Assembly: GCA_964017185.1 (NCBI GenBank)
Contig: OZ024869.1
Coordinates: forward strand, 6,408,501 to 6,472,500
Direction of reading: 5' to 3'
Length of the DNA stretch: 64,000 nucleotides
Origin: Rugalucina vietnamica
Lineage: Eukaryota > Mollusca > Bivalvia > Lucinida > Lucinidae
Shown: positions 11,516 through 26,600 of the stretch, one piece after another
Layout: each line of letters opens with the position of its first letter
How positions within the stretch are numbered: the first letter of the stretch is position 1
The notes under the pieces: generated by a model
Told to the model about the DNA's origin: nothing
Seen by the model: only the letters and a program-made list of their open reading frames with translations
The model's database searches: none
Position numbers and translations under genes: made by a program

Positions 11516-14500
11516 TAAAGAAAAAAAAAAAACACAGAAAACTTACAGCATTGTTTATTTCTGTAAGGCTAACTGATTCTCCCACCCTCTCGACTGTTGG
11601 TGATTCATCTACGTAATATGTGGGCCCTCTTTCTCCAAAGTGAATTTCTGGACTTATCACTTCCGAGTCAGGAAACGCACACGTTATCTTGCATGGTGGG
11701 CGACACGACCACTGCAAATGAACAATGTAAGAAAAAAAATCAAGATGGTTCTTGTGTGGTTATATACAAGCTTGACACATTAAAGGACTTGTATCGGAGA
11801 GACTGTGATATGTTTCTATATAAAAAAATAACAATAATAAACAGGCAATTCATACAGGCCCGCCCTCGCAAACGTGACAACTGCTAAGGTCACTTGCAAG
11901 ATTATGTACCACTGAACTTGCCCAACCTTGTACAGAACTTCGTTTTAATCCTAGATACATGTACAATTTCATCTTAAGCTACAAATTTCAAATTACCGTC
12001 AGGACAAATATAGTGATAGAAGTTAAACCTACTGTGGTTTTGTTGAGGTACAACTGCGCACTACCACCCAGCTGAACCTGTGGATACCTCACGGTAAGAT
12101 CCGCTACAGGTAATATACTTGGTCCATAGTTACTCAGTTCAAGAATATGTGAAGCAGTGTATATGCTTTCATCATCATTTACAGTGATGAAAGCTGGCCT
12201 TGAAATACTGGAAAGAAATTAGAGTTATAATAGTTGTTATTGTCTAACTCATCAAAACGAAACATATTTCTTCAACGTTAAAGCTTAACACATATCATTT
12301 TACAAGCAAATAATGCAGATTTTCATATTATAAAACACAGAACGGTCCGATATGTAGAAAGAGTCATAAACAGAGTATCGCGATTTTCGCACGTATAGGA
12401 CACAAAATGTATTCAGCTAACTTAGTAGAATCGTGAATTGGTATAACTTACTTTCCCTCACTTACATATTTATTAATAATTCTAATCATTAACACAATTT
12501 TTATCATAATTTGTCCAAGTCATACCCATTAAATCTTGAAGTAAGCATATTCCTGGCTTCCACGTCAAAAGTAGCAATGTTATCTGCCGGTGCTATTTCT
12601 GTACTAAGAGTGGTAGCGTTGAATTTAAAATGCAAGCTTGTATCTGTTATCAACCCAGGTATGGTCAAATATAGTTTGAATTTCACACCTTTATCCTGTG
12701 ACATAGGGTTACCAAATGCACAGGATATCAGTTTCTCATCATCTTCAGTGTCAGGTATTGCATATAGTTGGTATATAGAGTTTTCCGTATCTGTAGCACC
12801 ATCACTTGATGTAGTTTCTACAGTTTCTACATAGCCACAAGATATTTCTGGTTCACCATAGATTTTCTCTGCTTTTCTGAACTGAACATCTTTAGGTATT
12901 ATTACAAACAAGTTTGAACCGTAGCTTGGATTCTTTGTTTTGCTAATGGTGACGTCGACGTCTAGGTTTGACGTTCCAAGAACAAAGTAACCTTTGTGTT
13001 TTGTATAGGAAGGCTCGACTGATATATGGAGGTCAGTCTCACAATTATTATTCGGACAGTCTTTAAGGAAATCAAGCTGAAAAATGAAGAGAAAATCATC
13101 AGATCTACGGTAAAATTGTTTATTTAATTGTTTATGATATCATCTATTTTGTCAAGTCCATTGGAAATCAGAAATCAAATATGCATTTTGGATTATGACA
13201 TTTATACAATTAGTAAGGTAAAAGTAAGCAATGCTCAGGAAATGACGCAATTTAGAAAGAAATTCCCACTTCAAAAACAGAGGTGGGAAAAAGATAAATT
13301 GACAATCAGTTCTCAGCTCCTATTTATACCAGCTTCTTCAAATTTTGTATACATCTAGACAGTGTCCAAGTGTATTGTGTAAGAGAAAATCAGATGGCCA
13401 GTATTAATTTTTTCATTTTTCCACTTTGTAGTTTTTCTATCCGTCACTCCCGTATAATGAATATGGAAATTTCTCAGGAACTGCTCGACTTAGGAAGGTG
13501 AAATTTAGTACAAATATTGGGAATGATTAAGTTGTATTGTGTAAGAAATAATCAGCTGTCTGCTTATCAGTGTTTTTATTTGTCCATTTTTCTTTCTCTC
13601 TGAAATTTCTGTCGCAGATTTCTCAGCTCCTATTTATGCCAGCTTCTTCAAATTTTATACTGCTTAAAATACAAAGAAAACATATCGTAAGATATGTAAT
13701 ATGAAGCATGAATATACCAGAGTTACGACTCACCCGTTCCTTCTTTCTTAGCGGAGGTTGATCCGGCTCGTCACCATTAAACATATTAAGAGCTGGCGTG
13801 ATTTCAGAACTACTTTGTATATTTTTCTCCACAAGCTGCGCACTGACCATTACAGGTGTTACCAAGTCTGATGTTGACTGAAAATTCATGTCAGACAATA
13901 ATATAGGGATTTTCCATTCATTTACATTCGCTAGGTCACGAGGGGAGTGTTGAAAACCGAGGGGCATCCCGAGGTTTCAACCCTCCCCTAGGGACCTAGC
14001 GAATGTTAATGAATGACAAAATCATTTTTGATCGCTATTATTGCATAAATTTTGTAAACTTTGAACGAAAACAAAATACTAGTGCACTATATTCAACAGC
14101 CTGATCACGTTTTCATACGCTAAAAGTTTTCATTCTTATGCTTGTTCCGGACGGACTTCAGTTACTCATTATAAGCACGTGTTTTGCGTAGCGCCCGGTA
14201 ACGAGCATAAATAAAAGCCATGAATTAACAGCACGCGCGCACGAGAATTGCTATATTAATGCATGGCTTTCTTTTCATTAATATATGGCTGTTAATATCG
14301 TATGACACGGTAATTTATGCAATAATGGTCGATACATTTAATGTATCATTGAAAACAATCCATTTGTATTTTCTGTATGCATAACAATGGTATTTGTCAA
14401 TGTGGTTGCCTCTTTAGTACATGGGGTTGTATAGCCTACTATTTGGGTATGGAAATATCCTGTATTTATGATAGTTAAAACAGCCAGTCGTAAATTTTTG

Positions 14501-17500
14501 TTGTGTGGGTGAATGTCAAATTTCTTCAAAAAGAACACAAAAATATTTATCTAGTAAAGTCACGAAAATGTTAAAATAAAAAAAAATAAGTGAAAACGTT
14601 AAACACACAAAAAGTAGTGAGTACATGTACTTATATAGACGAATAGTCAAACTATTTAGCTCTCTTTCTTTGAGCTGCCCTTAATCTGTCCCAGGGAAGG
14701 GATATTTTGATTAGTTATCGTGATGGAGAATTTGCAATTTCCAGTAACAAAATCGCTTTCAAAGCGTTATTCTCACCCTTATGAACACATTTCTATCTTG
14801 TGTACATTTTGTATTTTTGAATATTCTAAGTTCTTCTGACACTGCATTTAATCTGTTTTCTTCAAAACTGATTCGATAATATTCTTCTTTATATGTGTCT
14901 AGTACTAATACAATATCCACATCTGAAAAATAAAGAATAAGTAACACTTTCAACTAAAGTCTGCAAATAATAAAAACCAGATACGTATTTTATAGTAATA
15001 TACACTTTATTTACACAGGCATCATTTGAGTATAAAAACTACTACTGTATAAAATATAGTTTATTTTTTCCAGATAACATGCATGTATGAGAAACTATAC
15101 GCCATCCTACAATGATACTCATGTTATACGGTATGACATGACTTCATGAAATGGTCACTACACTTACCAATATAGGGAAAGTTTGCATGTGGGTCTTCGT
15201 AAGAAGCACAAGCTTTCAGCTGAAAACATGGCACTTCTACCTGTTTTCCATCTAGTGTTGTAGTACAAGTATCTTTGGAATCTTTATCTATCTGTCTTAC
15301 ACTTGAAATTATAGTCAGCTTGGCGTTTACAACTGGTTGTCCGTGCAGCAAGAAGGCTTTATCAGACATATAGGCACCAATGGTGACATCTGAAACAAAC
15401 AATTACACAACATTGCATATGCCAGGTACATTTGTATTTCGGTTTATTGTAGTTAAATGACAATTTTCATATGCTTGTTTTTTCTAGTTTCTGACAAAAA
15501 ATACATGGAATGGAGATTAAAAAACTTTGAAATGGAATTAATACACATATTCTATAAATATGTTTTGAGGTCATATAGATTAAACCCAAATGATTCATTA
15601 TGCCATTCTATCAAAATGTAATAGAAAGCATTCATTGACACTGACAAAGCAACAAAGCAATTTACTCCTAACAGCAAACATATAAGTTAATAAATCATTC
15701 TACAATTACATATAAATTTGTAAAGATAAGCAAATCGTAGGTTGTCCATTTAAATGCATTTAAAAAAATGAAATGAAAAAAAAAATCCAGAGTCCTCTAT
15801 AAATGAAAGTGGACTCATCCAAATGATAATGATGGGCCAGTCGATTGGTCATAATTGGGTTATTCTTACCATTAACTGTGTCTTCATTCATATCATAGGA
15901 AGAAGACAGAGCAGATCCGAATGACTTGATCCCTTTGAGAACATCTGATCCTGGGATTCGTTTGGAGAACTTTGGAAATATACCTATTTTGCAGCCATTG
16001 TAAATGTAGATGGCACCTTCTTGTTCTTCTTCGTAAGGAGCGCCCACGACAATATCTGTCAAGGAGAAAGAACGAGAAAGGTGAGCCTTGAACATTTATT
16101 CACCATTTATTGTTTTCAATATTAAAATTGATTAGGAGTTAAACGCTGCATCACAATAAGTTGGTATATATGTATGTTTCAAAGGTATATACAAGATTAA
16201 TGAATTCACAAAGAAACAGGTTTGAACTCACCGTTATATGAATCTTTATTTAAATCTCCTGCATTAGAGATTGCTGATCCAAATCTTGCATACTGTTTTT
16301 CATCACCACGAAGAACTGTTGGATTGCCTTCAAATCCCTTTATATACATTGTAAAGATTCTCATGAATAGTAAAAATTATATACATTTACCATACAAGAC
16401 ATACGACATATTAATTGCAAATGAAACTTTAGTGACGATTTCTTAATTTACTTTCAACAACTTTGTAAACTGACCTTTTTGGAAAGAAAAAATGGTACTA
16501 ATACGTACAGTGTTTAGCTGATAGCATTTATCTGTTCTCTTCTTTCTTATTCAAAGCATATTCCAATTTAAATAGATATTTATCCTAAACGTTTTCAGTT
16601 TTAGTTCTTTTTCTACATTATGTACAATACTATACACACATATACATATGTAACCAAAAATGGGAAAATGACCAGTCAACTTTACCTTCTCTCCTCCTAG
16701 AAATACAAAGACGGCGCCCTCTTCGATGAGTTCTACGTCTTTAGTGGATGGCTGGCTCAACATTGGGGCTCCAACAAATAGATCATCTAGACCGTCATTG
16801 TTCACATCTACCGAGCATAGAGTAGCACCGAAGAATGCATTCACTGGCATCTATGGGAAAGGTAAATATGAGCTTTGTCGTATTTTTACACATCAACATA
16901 GAGAAGTAAGACATGTCCATTTTGAAAGACAATGTTCATAATGTTTATTTTCTACACGTCAAAGAAAAGGTAAGAAAACAAGCAACACATTTAATCCTTA
17001 ATCTATTGACAACTGAAAAAAAAGAATAAAATCAACTTGGTTTACATTGAACAGAGGTCTATTTCAGGTATTTTGGACAAATAAAGTAAGTCGTGCTCCT
17101 TTTGTTACTTTATTTTCTCAGAAATTCTATAACAAAAACTTTCATGGTCGCTGAAAAAAGGATATGTCAGAGAACCGAAAACAAAAATATTTTTGCCTAA
17201 ACAATGTCAATATTGTAATAAAAACAAAACCTAGAAAATAACAGTTTTCAATAGTATCTATAGGGAAGCAAATTAAACCAACGCTTTTTTACATGATCAA
17301 AATTCTTTCAGCACCAAATGTAAGATGTAAGAAATTAAAAAGAGATGGACAATAGTCAACAATTTTAACATATATACAAAACAAATATACATGTAAAATA
17401 TTGATAACATTAATATTTTCAAATAACGCAAATGTGAAGCTGCTGTGACGTCAGAGTAAAGAATACTCCTATAGGTTTTTGTGTTATTTGGGAGTCGATT

Positions 17501-20500
17501 TTGTCGATTTTTGTGCTGTTTGAACCTTATGTACGTTTACATAGTTTTAGTTCAGTTCGGGTAACTGAGTGGCCGCCTATTGGGAAATAGCTGCTCACTC
17601 GGCTTACGATATGTTTTCCTAGTATAAGTACCTAATTGTCAATTTAGTTTTTCACACCTCGGTTTTTTGGAGTGGGGTTTTCTTTCTGATTGCGCATGGA
17701 ACGAGTATATGTATGTTACATGGAGACGATATTATAAAAAAAAATATGTATACTACTTGTATGTTATTTCATTAATAAACTTACAGATGACATCCCTGTA
17801 TCGATAGATGATCCGTTTATAATATGATCAGCCTGTGGAAGCCGAAGAGATGTCTTTATGCTGCTGATTAAGAACACCTGGAACAGAGATAAGAAGAGTG
17901 AAATTCCTTAACTCTACAAGAATGCCAAGGATACTTGAGTGATCAAATGTTAATGTTTCGTAACCGTGAACGTTTTATTTTATTATAAAATATTGAATAT
18001 TAAAAACAAAATTGCTATCGATTTATGTTGATCAAAAACGTAATAAACTGTATTTGATTTAGATTGGTACTATGTTGCCTTTATGTAGACGCTCTCGTAT
18101 TAAAAAGAATCGAGTCATTGTGGCCTTTCCATCAAATTAAATGGACTGAAGGTAATTTTGCTTGAGAAGGACTGTTCAAAAACACAAATATAATACCGCG
18201 CCAATTAAATCTTGTCTCGGTGCACCTATCGCAAAATACGTAATGCCATCTTTGAAATAGATTCCACTCGACAACGCATACCCTGAAATAGATTATTCAC
18301 AATACAATAGATAAGAAACAAGAGGACCAATGGTCCGTAAACGCTCACCTGAGATCTGTTTCATATACCAATACCATTTTAAAAGCAGATGAGTCCCTGG
18401 GGTCCATTTTTTTTCAGAATCATTAAATTCCAGTCCTACTGCCCATTTCCTGCAAGACTTTCACTTAAAATGACATTTTAAAAGTTTTCCCCATTTAAAT
18501 GCATTGACGACCTATGTTGACCTTGTCATTACATAGGTCAAGGTCACCACACGGTCATGTTTTATATATTCATTGTAGTACTTGAGTCATCCATACTTCA
18601 TGCAAAGTTTCGTTGAAATCGATACACTGGTTTTGGAGAAGAAGATATTTTAAGGGTTTTTACCATATATGGGCATGGCGGCCATCTCGGTCATGTGACC
18701 TGGATTATTTATATACACATTGGTTCCCACTTCCTATAGATGCTTCCTATAAAATTTGGCTTTGATTGGCCAAGTGGTTTCAGAGAAAAAATCTTTGAAA
18801 AGTGTGTATGGACGACAGACCGGCCAAGGTCAAGAGATGACCTTGACCTAAATTAATCATATACCTTCATCTAATCTGTTAGTTGTTTGCATCTACCACT
18901 TTTCAGATCTCAGGCTGCAATAGTTTTCAAAAAATAGCTAATTTCCACTTTTCCCATTAAAAGTCTATGGAAACTTAAAAGTTACCATAGCAACCAGAGT
19001 TCTTATCCGACTGGAATAAAAAACACAAATTATGTAAATTATGTAGAGGCTACTGTCAGGAACATGTATACAAAGTACAGGATTCATCCACTTGACAGTT
19101 TCTCGCAAGAAACGTCAAACACTACTCAATAAACATTTCTGCAAAAACAAAATTCAAATGTCTGCAATTTTAGCGGAAAAATAGCCGATTTCCACTTTCC
19201 GTTGCCATAGCAACAAGAGTTCTTATCCACCTGGAATAAAAACACAAATTTTGTAGAGGCCACTGTCATGAACAAGTATACAAAGTACAGGCTTAATCCC
19301 CTTGACAGTTTCTGAGAAGAAGATTTTTGAATGTTTTTCAAAATTTTGCCCTATATGGGGCCCCTGCAACCAATCAAAATAAAGGATTAGGACAAAAGTC
19401 ACATGAAACGTAGAAGACTTTTCAATAAACATTTCTGCAAAAAAAAAAAAAAAAATCAAATATCTCAAACAAGACGGCAAAAATAGGCAATTTTCACTTT
19501 TTCCCATTATAAGTCTATGGGAAGCATAAGTTGCCATAGCAACCAGAGTTCTTATCCGATCGAAATAAAGAACACAAATATTCGTTCCCCCCACCTGTAG
19601 ATGCTATATGTGAAATATGAAAAGATTCGGCCTGGCAGCTTCAGAGGAGAAGTCGTTTGAAAATGTTGACTACAACGGACGACGACGGACGACGCACGGA
19701 CGCCGGCTCGACTACTATACTATAAGCTCACCTTGTGAGCCTTCGGCTCAGGTGAGCTAATAAATACAGATACAGATGTTACATGTACCGGAAAAAAAAT
19801 TAATTATACGAAAGAAAAGTAGATTAAACTGAATGCAAAAACAAATATGCATAACTTATAGTGTTTAAGGGGAGCAAAAGGATAAAATGTTAAAACAGGA
19901 CTGCTTGAACAGGAAGAAAAATAAACCCACTATTCAGCCTAATATAATAAAATAATTCACTGTGTAAATGTCGATTAACCAAAGTAATTCAACTTTTAGG
20001 AGCATTTCTAATAAAATATTCAAAGGGTGAAAGTGGGCATTACTGTCCATTTTTTGGTAAAGAATCCTCATCAGTGACTGTGTAAAAATTGTCAACGAAA
20101 TCCAGACACTTGTACTGCAATTTCAAGAATTTAACTCATTTAAGCCTGGCGTCCCTTTTATGGGACATAGGCAAACAGTATAGCCCCAGATGTGACGCCG
20201 CAGAACGCGGCGTCCCATCTGGGGCTATTCTGTTTGCTTAGAGGAATTTCATTGAAAAAATAGAATAAAATTTGAAAATACTGTTAAAGTTTGAGAAGTT
20301 AAATCTATTGGTAACATTCACTGCAAGACTTATCAAAGGGAAATTTATTTTCCAGTGTGATAAAAAGGTCGAGGGGTAGTAGTAGTAGTAGTAAAGATTA
20401 GGCTTTTAACGTCATCCTGGGCCAAACGGACTTAATCCATATTCCCACCACAAGGACGTAAAAAAGGTCGAGGGGAAACCCTTATCTTACTGAAAGAAAC

Positions 20501-20653
20501 ACATACACGCAGTTGAAATAACTAAAGTAAATCTAAGTGAATACTATATTCCACGTTACCTGCCATTTCGTTGAAATCAGTTGGAGGTTTGTCATACTGC
20601 GTAATATAATTCCTGTTAGTGCCTCCATGTCGAAGATCTACGAATCCGCCTGA

Positions 20654-20697
<44 letters not shown>

Positions 20698-23600
20698 TAA
20701 TACGTAATATAATAATAATAATAATAATAATAATATATCCTAAATGAAATTATATAGGGTTTTATTCTTCATAGCTGTTTCATAAATTCATCTGCCAAGT
20801 CGCATTAGAATTGATATTTGAAACAAAACTCAGTAGAATTAAATCAATGTAGATATCTAATTTAAAGAATATAATCTCTAAGAAATCATGACATGGTGTT
20901 TTCTTTACCTGTCCAATCCCATAGACCGGGTGTTCCAAGTAAGATATCGTTGCCCTGAAAATAAAACAGAAAACATAATCAACAAAAGGACTAATGTTTA
21001 AAACAGAGACATAACAGTATACACATGTGCTGTTGTTTTCCCAATTTCCACTAAAAATGTGAGAAAACCAACAATCTGCATATGCGAAAATAAAGACGCA
21101 CATCAGCTTTGCGGTAACCGCGAAGCTGATCTTACCGCGAAGCTGATCAGCGTCTTTGTTTTCGCTACATGGATAGTACAGTTCCCCTTCTTCTTAACCC
21201 CGAAATTTTAAGCTTCTAGCCTGCTTCTGTGACTGTACAGCCTGATTTGTGTCAGACCTGTTCGGAAACAACATTGTTTGTTTTTCCCACGAGACGGCTC
21301 AAATTTCAACGCTATTATATTCATTACCGATCTTGTAAAATGCGCAGCAGAACCCATACATCCCATTCCATAATTCCATTCATCCTCTCCCTTAGTTTGT
21401 TTCTCTTTGTTGATCAGTGCAGGAATCTTCACAATATTTTCCTTCTTGAAGTCTAGAGGCACTATATAACACAGCCCATTCATGAATATAATATTGTCCT
21501 TTGCTTCAAAATAGCGGTTGTACCAACGGCTAGCGCATACCTGAAAAGGACAAAAAAAATAGATTATTGGTCAAATTAAATGGTATCATACATTTAGCTA
21601 TTTCACTATTTATTTTTTAAAACGGTTCTAAAAGCGGATTGTAAAACGGTAAGACTGCATACAAACACCAAATATTGTATTTACTAACGTATATTTACAG
21701 TCATAGCAGACTTTTGAAGCCGTGATACAACACAGAAAACGCCAAGAAGGAGATGCTCTAAAGTATTCCTTGTAAAGTTCACAGTGGAGAGATGATCTAA
21801 CGTATTCCTTGTAAAGTTCACAGTGGAGAGATGATCTAAAGTATTCCTTGTAAAGTTCATAGTGGAGAGATGATCTAAAGTATTCCTTGTAAAGTTCACA
21901 GTCGAGAGATGATCTAAAGTATTCCTTGTAAAGTTCACAGTGGAGAGAGATGATCTAAAGTATTCCTGGTAAAGTTCACAGTGGAGAGATGATCTAAAGT
22001 ATTCTTTATCATCCATAGTGCAGGTTATATTTTCCTTTTGGTCCTTTGAGATCAGCGAGGATATTCTGAGAAATCAGAAATTTACTATTGGTTAAGTTCA
22101 TTTTTAACCAATTTTTAATATATTTGGTCTCATTTAGATAATACTGGTCTTTGTATCGACAACCCTGTTGAAATTTGCAGAATTTCAGTTATTCTCTTTG
22201 GCTCCATGTTGCCAAATCTACAGGGTCACTGACGAGACTTTAATAGTCGAAACCGCGGTATGGCCCATCCCCTTTCTCATTAATATGTTCACTGCTCTTA
22301 AAGGATCTCAGTTTTAATTTTATTTGTAAAGTTCACAATGGAGAGATGATCTAAAGTATTCCTTGTTAAGTTCACAGTGGAGAGATGATCTAAAGTATTT
22401 GAGTGATTAATGTGGATTATAGTAAAGTTTCAGAAAATCTTCGGGATATCAGCACACATTAAGGTAATGATTCGTAATATTTGACGTATTTTCTATTTTA
22501 ATACCAATAACAGGGACAGGTTCATGTTGAACGTGTTGGAGGAGGGGGTAAGTTTATCAAGGAGGTAAGAGTTCTTAATTTTACCCATAAACACTACATA
22601 AAATGAAATATCTTGTCCTAAAGGGGACGAGATTTAAGCGACCCCATGAACCTCAACCAACTCCATCATTGATATTGCTATGAATGCATCAAACTATTTT
22701 TTCTCCAAAACATGATATCTAAGGGGTCACTCACCACAACTCCTTGGTTTTCATTAACGTCAATTGATGCACCTAGCCACTGTTTGTCTCTACCGTGCTC
22801 AAATGTTGGTAAAGTGCCGTTAAAATTGACGGTGTCTGTTCCTTCGTTATCTGAAAATATAGAGAACTTACATAACTCGGTTGCTCTGGATACAGTTTAT
22901 CTTAACATACATGTTAGCATTAAACCATTTATACTTTTGTAATTTTATTTTGTATTTCTGGAGATGTTATCCTTTATATGGATCATGCCTTGCTCATTGA
23001 GCGACGGTCGCAAATAGAAGTGATAACAGCGGAATGACAAATGAGCCGCACCATGAGAAAACCAACAATCTGCATATGCGAAAACAAAGACGCAGATCAG
23101 CTTCGCGGTAACCGCGAAGCTGATCAGCGCCTTTGTTTTCGCTACTCGGATAGTACAGTTCCTCTTCTACTTAAATCCGAAATTTCAAGCTTCTAGCCAT
23201 CTTCTGTGACTGTACAGGCCGGTTTGTGTCAGACCTGTTCGGAAACCATATTGTTGGTTTTCCCACGAGGCGGCTCAAATTACTCTGGTAAAAAGGTTGA
23301 GACAAACTTAAGATGATTCTAGTAGGTATGTTTGGTAAATGAATATTTGAGCCGCCTCGTGGGAAAACCAACAATGTGGTTTCCGAACAGGTCCGACACA
23401 AACCGACCTGTACAGCTACAGAAGCAGACTAGAAGCTTGAAATTTTGGAGTTAAGTAGAGGGGATTGTACTTTCCGAGTAGCGAAAACAAAGGAGCTGAT
23501 CAGCTTCGCGGTTACCGCGAAGCTGATCTGCGCCTTTGTTTTCGCCTATGCAGATTGTTGGTTTTCCCATGTGGCGGCTCATTTAACGAATTAACAAGCA

Positions 23601-26600
23601 ATTTTACAGTGCTGTTTAATTTTTCTTTCATGAAACTAGATTACCATCAATAGAAATTCGAGTGGGATCGGAGCGCCCGGAGTTGGTAAATGTTGTTTTA
23701 TAGACAGCCCCAGGCTCAGTAGCGGACGGTAGGTTAGGGTTCTGGTCCTTGGGTGCACCAAATAAAATCCTGAAACAAACATGACAGTGGATCTCATGAT
23801 ATATACTGCAAGGTCAATAGCCATTCAATTGTACAGTACATAATGGAGAGGTAAATCGTCAGCTCATACTTTTACCCTATTGTGTATCAGTATTTCCCCT
23901 TTAAATCACTAATCAAATTGCTATACACCGGAAGTATCGCCGTGGAAGTATTGATACAGGCAGGTTTAACGTAATTGAAGACCCGATAAAAAGATTAAAT
24001 GTATGGCACCTGTATTACAGCAGAGTGGGTACAGAGGGTGACTGAAAGGGAAACTAAAACACTTCAAGTTAAAAGCAATAAGAATATCTACTTTAGTTTT
24101 CTCATATAAAACAACTGAAACGGGGGCTTTTAAATTGAAACACTACAATGGGAAACGTTACGAGTTATTTTATCAAGAAAATGATAGGAAAAAAGGATGT
24201 CCGAGTTCTGTTCCTGGGACTAGACGCAGCAGGCAAAACAACGACATTGTATAAACTGAAACTTGGCGAAGTCGTGACAACAATTCCGACGATAGGATTT
24301 AACATAGAAACCGTCAGTTACAAGAACGTCAACTTTACGGCGTGGGACGTGGGAGGAAGGGACAAAATAAGACCACTGTACAGGCACTACTATCAAAACA
24401 CGGATGCCCTGATTTACGTGCTGGATAGTAACGACAGAGAAAGGTGAGTGAAGAATTTTATCTTATGTGGGTTAGCTGGACTTTATTTTTATTAGCTGGA
24501 CTTTATTTGAGTGAAAGCACAAGTATCAGTTAAAATTAAATCATTTAAGCCATTGCAATATATTAGTCATAAGTTTTCGTCTTTAAACCACTCGCGTAAA
24601 TAAAGCCGGCCCTTTGTAATGACTAATGAGCTAAAGATTAACTTTATTAAGTTGCATAAGGAAAAAAATGCAAAATGATTATATTGTTTTTGTATGAAGA
24701 CAAGCTATATTAAATATCGATAAAAGTAAGAAAATATCGTGAGCAATCACGTATATGCAGCCTAAGCATTGTCTCAAACCATTATAACTTTCAGTCTAAT
24801 GAAAATAAAACTGAGATCCTTTAAGTAAATGTCCGATATAAGTTTCAGAACCGTTTAATTTAATATTTAAGCATATTTTAAACAAACCGTTAACATTTAA
24901 TAAAAATAAAACTAAGATGCTTTTATAAGAGCAGTGAACATATTAATGAGAAAGGGGATGAGCCATACCGCGGTTTCGGCTACTTAAGCAATTAAGCCTC
25001 TTCAGTGACCCTATAGATTAGGCAACATAATACCAAAAAGGATTATTATTAAGCCTGTTTTAAACAATCATGCATATGATACCCATTGTCTACTTTACGT
25101 CGGTTACAGGTTAGAAGATGCCGTAGATGAACTACAGAGAACGCTTGGTGAAACAGAACTGGACGGCATTCCGGTCGTTATTCTGGCAAACAAACAAGAT
25201 TTACCGAACGCTATGAAAGCTGAAGAGATAAATAAAGAACTTGTATCCAGAGGGTCTTTCCAAGGACGACAATGGTGTTTGTTTTCTGTTTGCGCAACGT
25301 CGGGTGAAGGCCTCTATGAGGCACTCGACTGGCTTTCTGATACGATTGCGCACAATCAAGCAAAGAAGTATCTAAAGAAACGTGTTTCACTGGGACATGA
25401 AGAAGCTAAAGACGAAAACGGGAATATAAATAAAGATGATTGGTCGACGCTGTATTCCTTCAAAAACATTGTGCATAGTTTTCATAAAATGTTCTGTCAA
25501 TGAAATGAGCCACCGCATGGGAAAACCAATCTGCATAGGCGAAAACAAAGGCGCAGATCAGAGAAGCTGATCAGCGCCTTTGTTTTCGCCACAAGGATAG
25601 TACAATTCCTCTACTTTCTAAATCCAAAATTTCCAGCCTCTAACCATCTTCTGTGACTGTACAGACCGGTTTGTGTCTGACCTGGTCGGAACCCCAAATT
25701 GTTGGTTTTCTCATGCACAGGCTCAAATAATACTGACGATGGGAGGAAAATGGACGTTGTGCTGACTGTTACTAAGCAAATGTTTTCTCGTACTAAAAGC
25801 GAAATCGCACGTCTATTCAGCTATTAAACACGTATGGGATCACCTCGGGAGAAAGATTCTGAGGTCTTAAATTTGACGTAGCGTATTGCGTTAGGAAAAA
25901 AATGGCGTTCCGGTGAAAAGTGGAAATTGTGGTTCCTTAAGGTTTAAATATTGATGGGTTAAAGAGTTTCTTTCAGTTCATCTTCATACCAATTTGCAAT
26001 TCGGAGATCAATTATAAAATTGCTAACTTAATAAGTCTCATAGTATACCTAACGCGCGCAGATCACACTAAATGGTATATAATAGTTACGTTTTAAAATA
26101 AATTGTGGCTAAATGTTAAAGTAGACATGTGGACCATGTGAGTATACAAATATATATTCTTTACAGTGAATATGACATTTTGACCGTATGATTATTGATA
26201 AATAAATGCTATCTGACCAAAATAAGAGTAAATATTCCATATTTATATTCATGTTTTTCTTTATGTTTTGAATCTAGACTCTTTTGGCTCGACCCAATAC
26301 CATGTTTGTATACTATATAAATGCAATGTCAATAATAAAGTTTGCAGGTAAATCGTAGTAGTATAATCCCTTACATAGCCGATATAAACCGGAAGTATCG
26401 TCGTGGAAGTATTGATATAGGTAAATTCGACGCTTTAAATTGTGCCTCCGATTAAAAAATGTGTGTTTCAATGGGGACAAAATTGAGCGAGATATAAATG
26501 ATAAATACAAAGCTTAAACTAAATGCATACTAGTCTAAAATACATATAACAGTTGCTCTAATCAAAATTAATGGGTAATGCTTCCAGTTATGGTCTCAAG

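Noticed and set aside
12511-12834. 107-codon open frame on the plus strand
   Set aside because: It is antisense to integrin exon 15, whose frame, splice sites and family motifs are secure; the plus frame has no motif.
13623-13967. 114-codon minus frame as a stand-alone gene
   Set aside because: Only the central 48 codons are real (integrin exon 14); the rest is intron and palindromic repeat.
21684-22016. Repeat protein with [13 protein letters not shown] units
   Set aside because: Direct translation of the 39-bp minisatellite inside an integrin intron; the period is a multiple of three, so any frame stays open.
24901-25010. Possible coding exon between the two exons of ARF gene A
   Set aside because: The sequence is an inverted R3 repeat and the flanking exons already join in exact phase to give a normal ARF fold.
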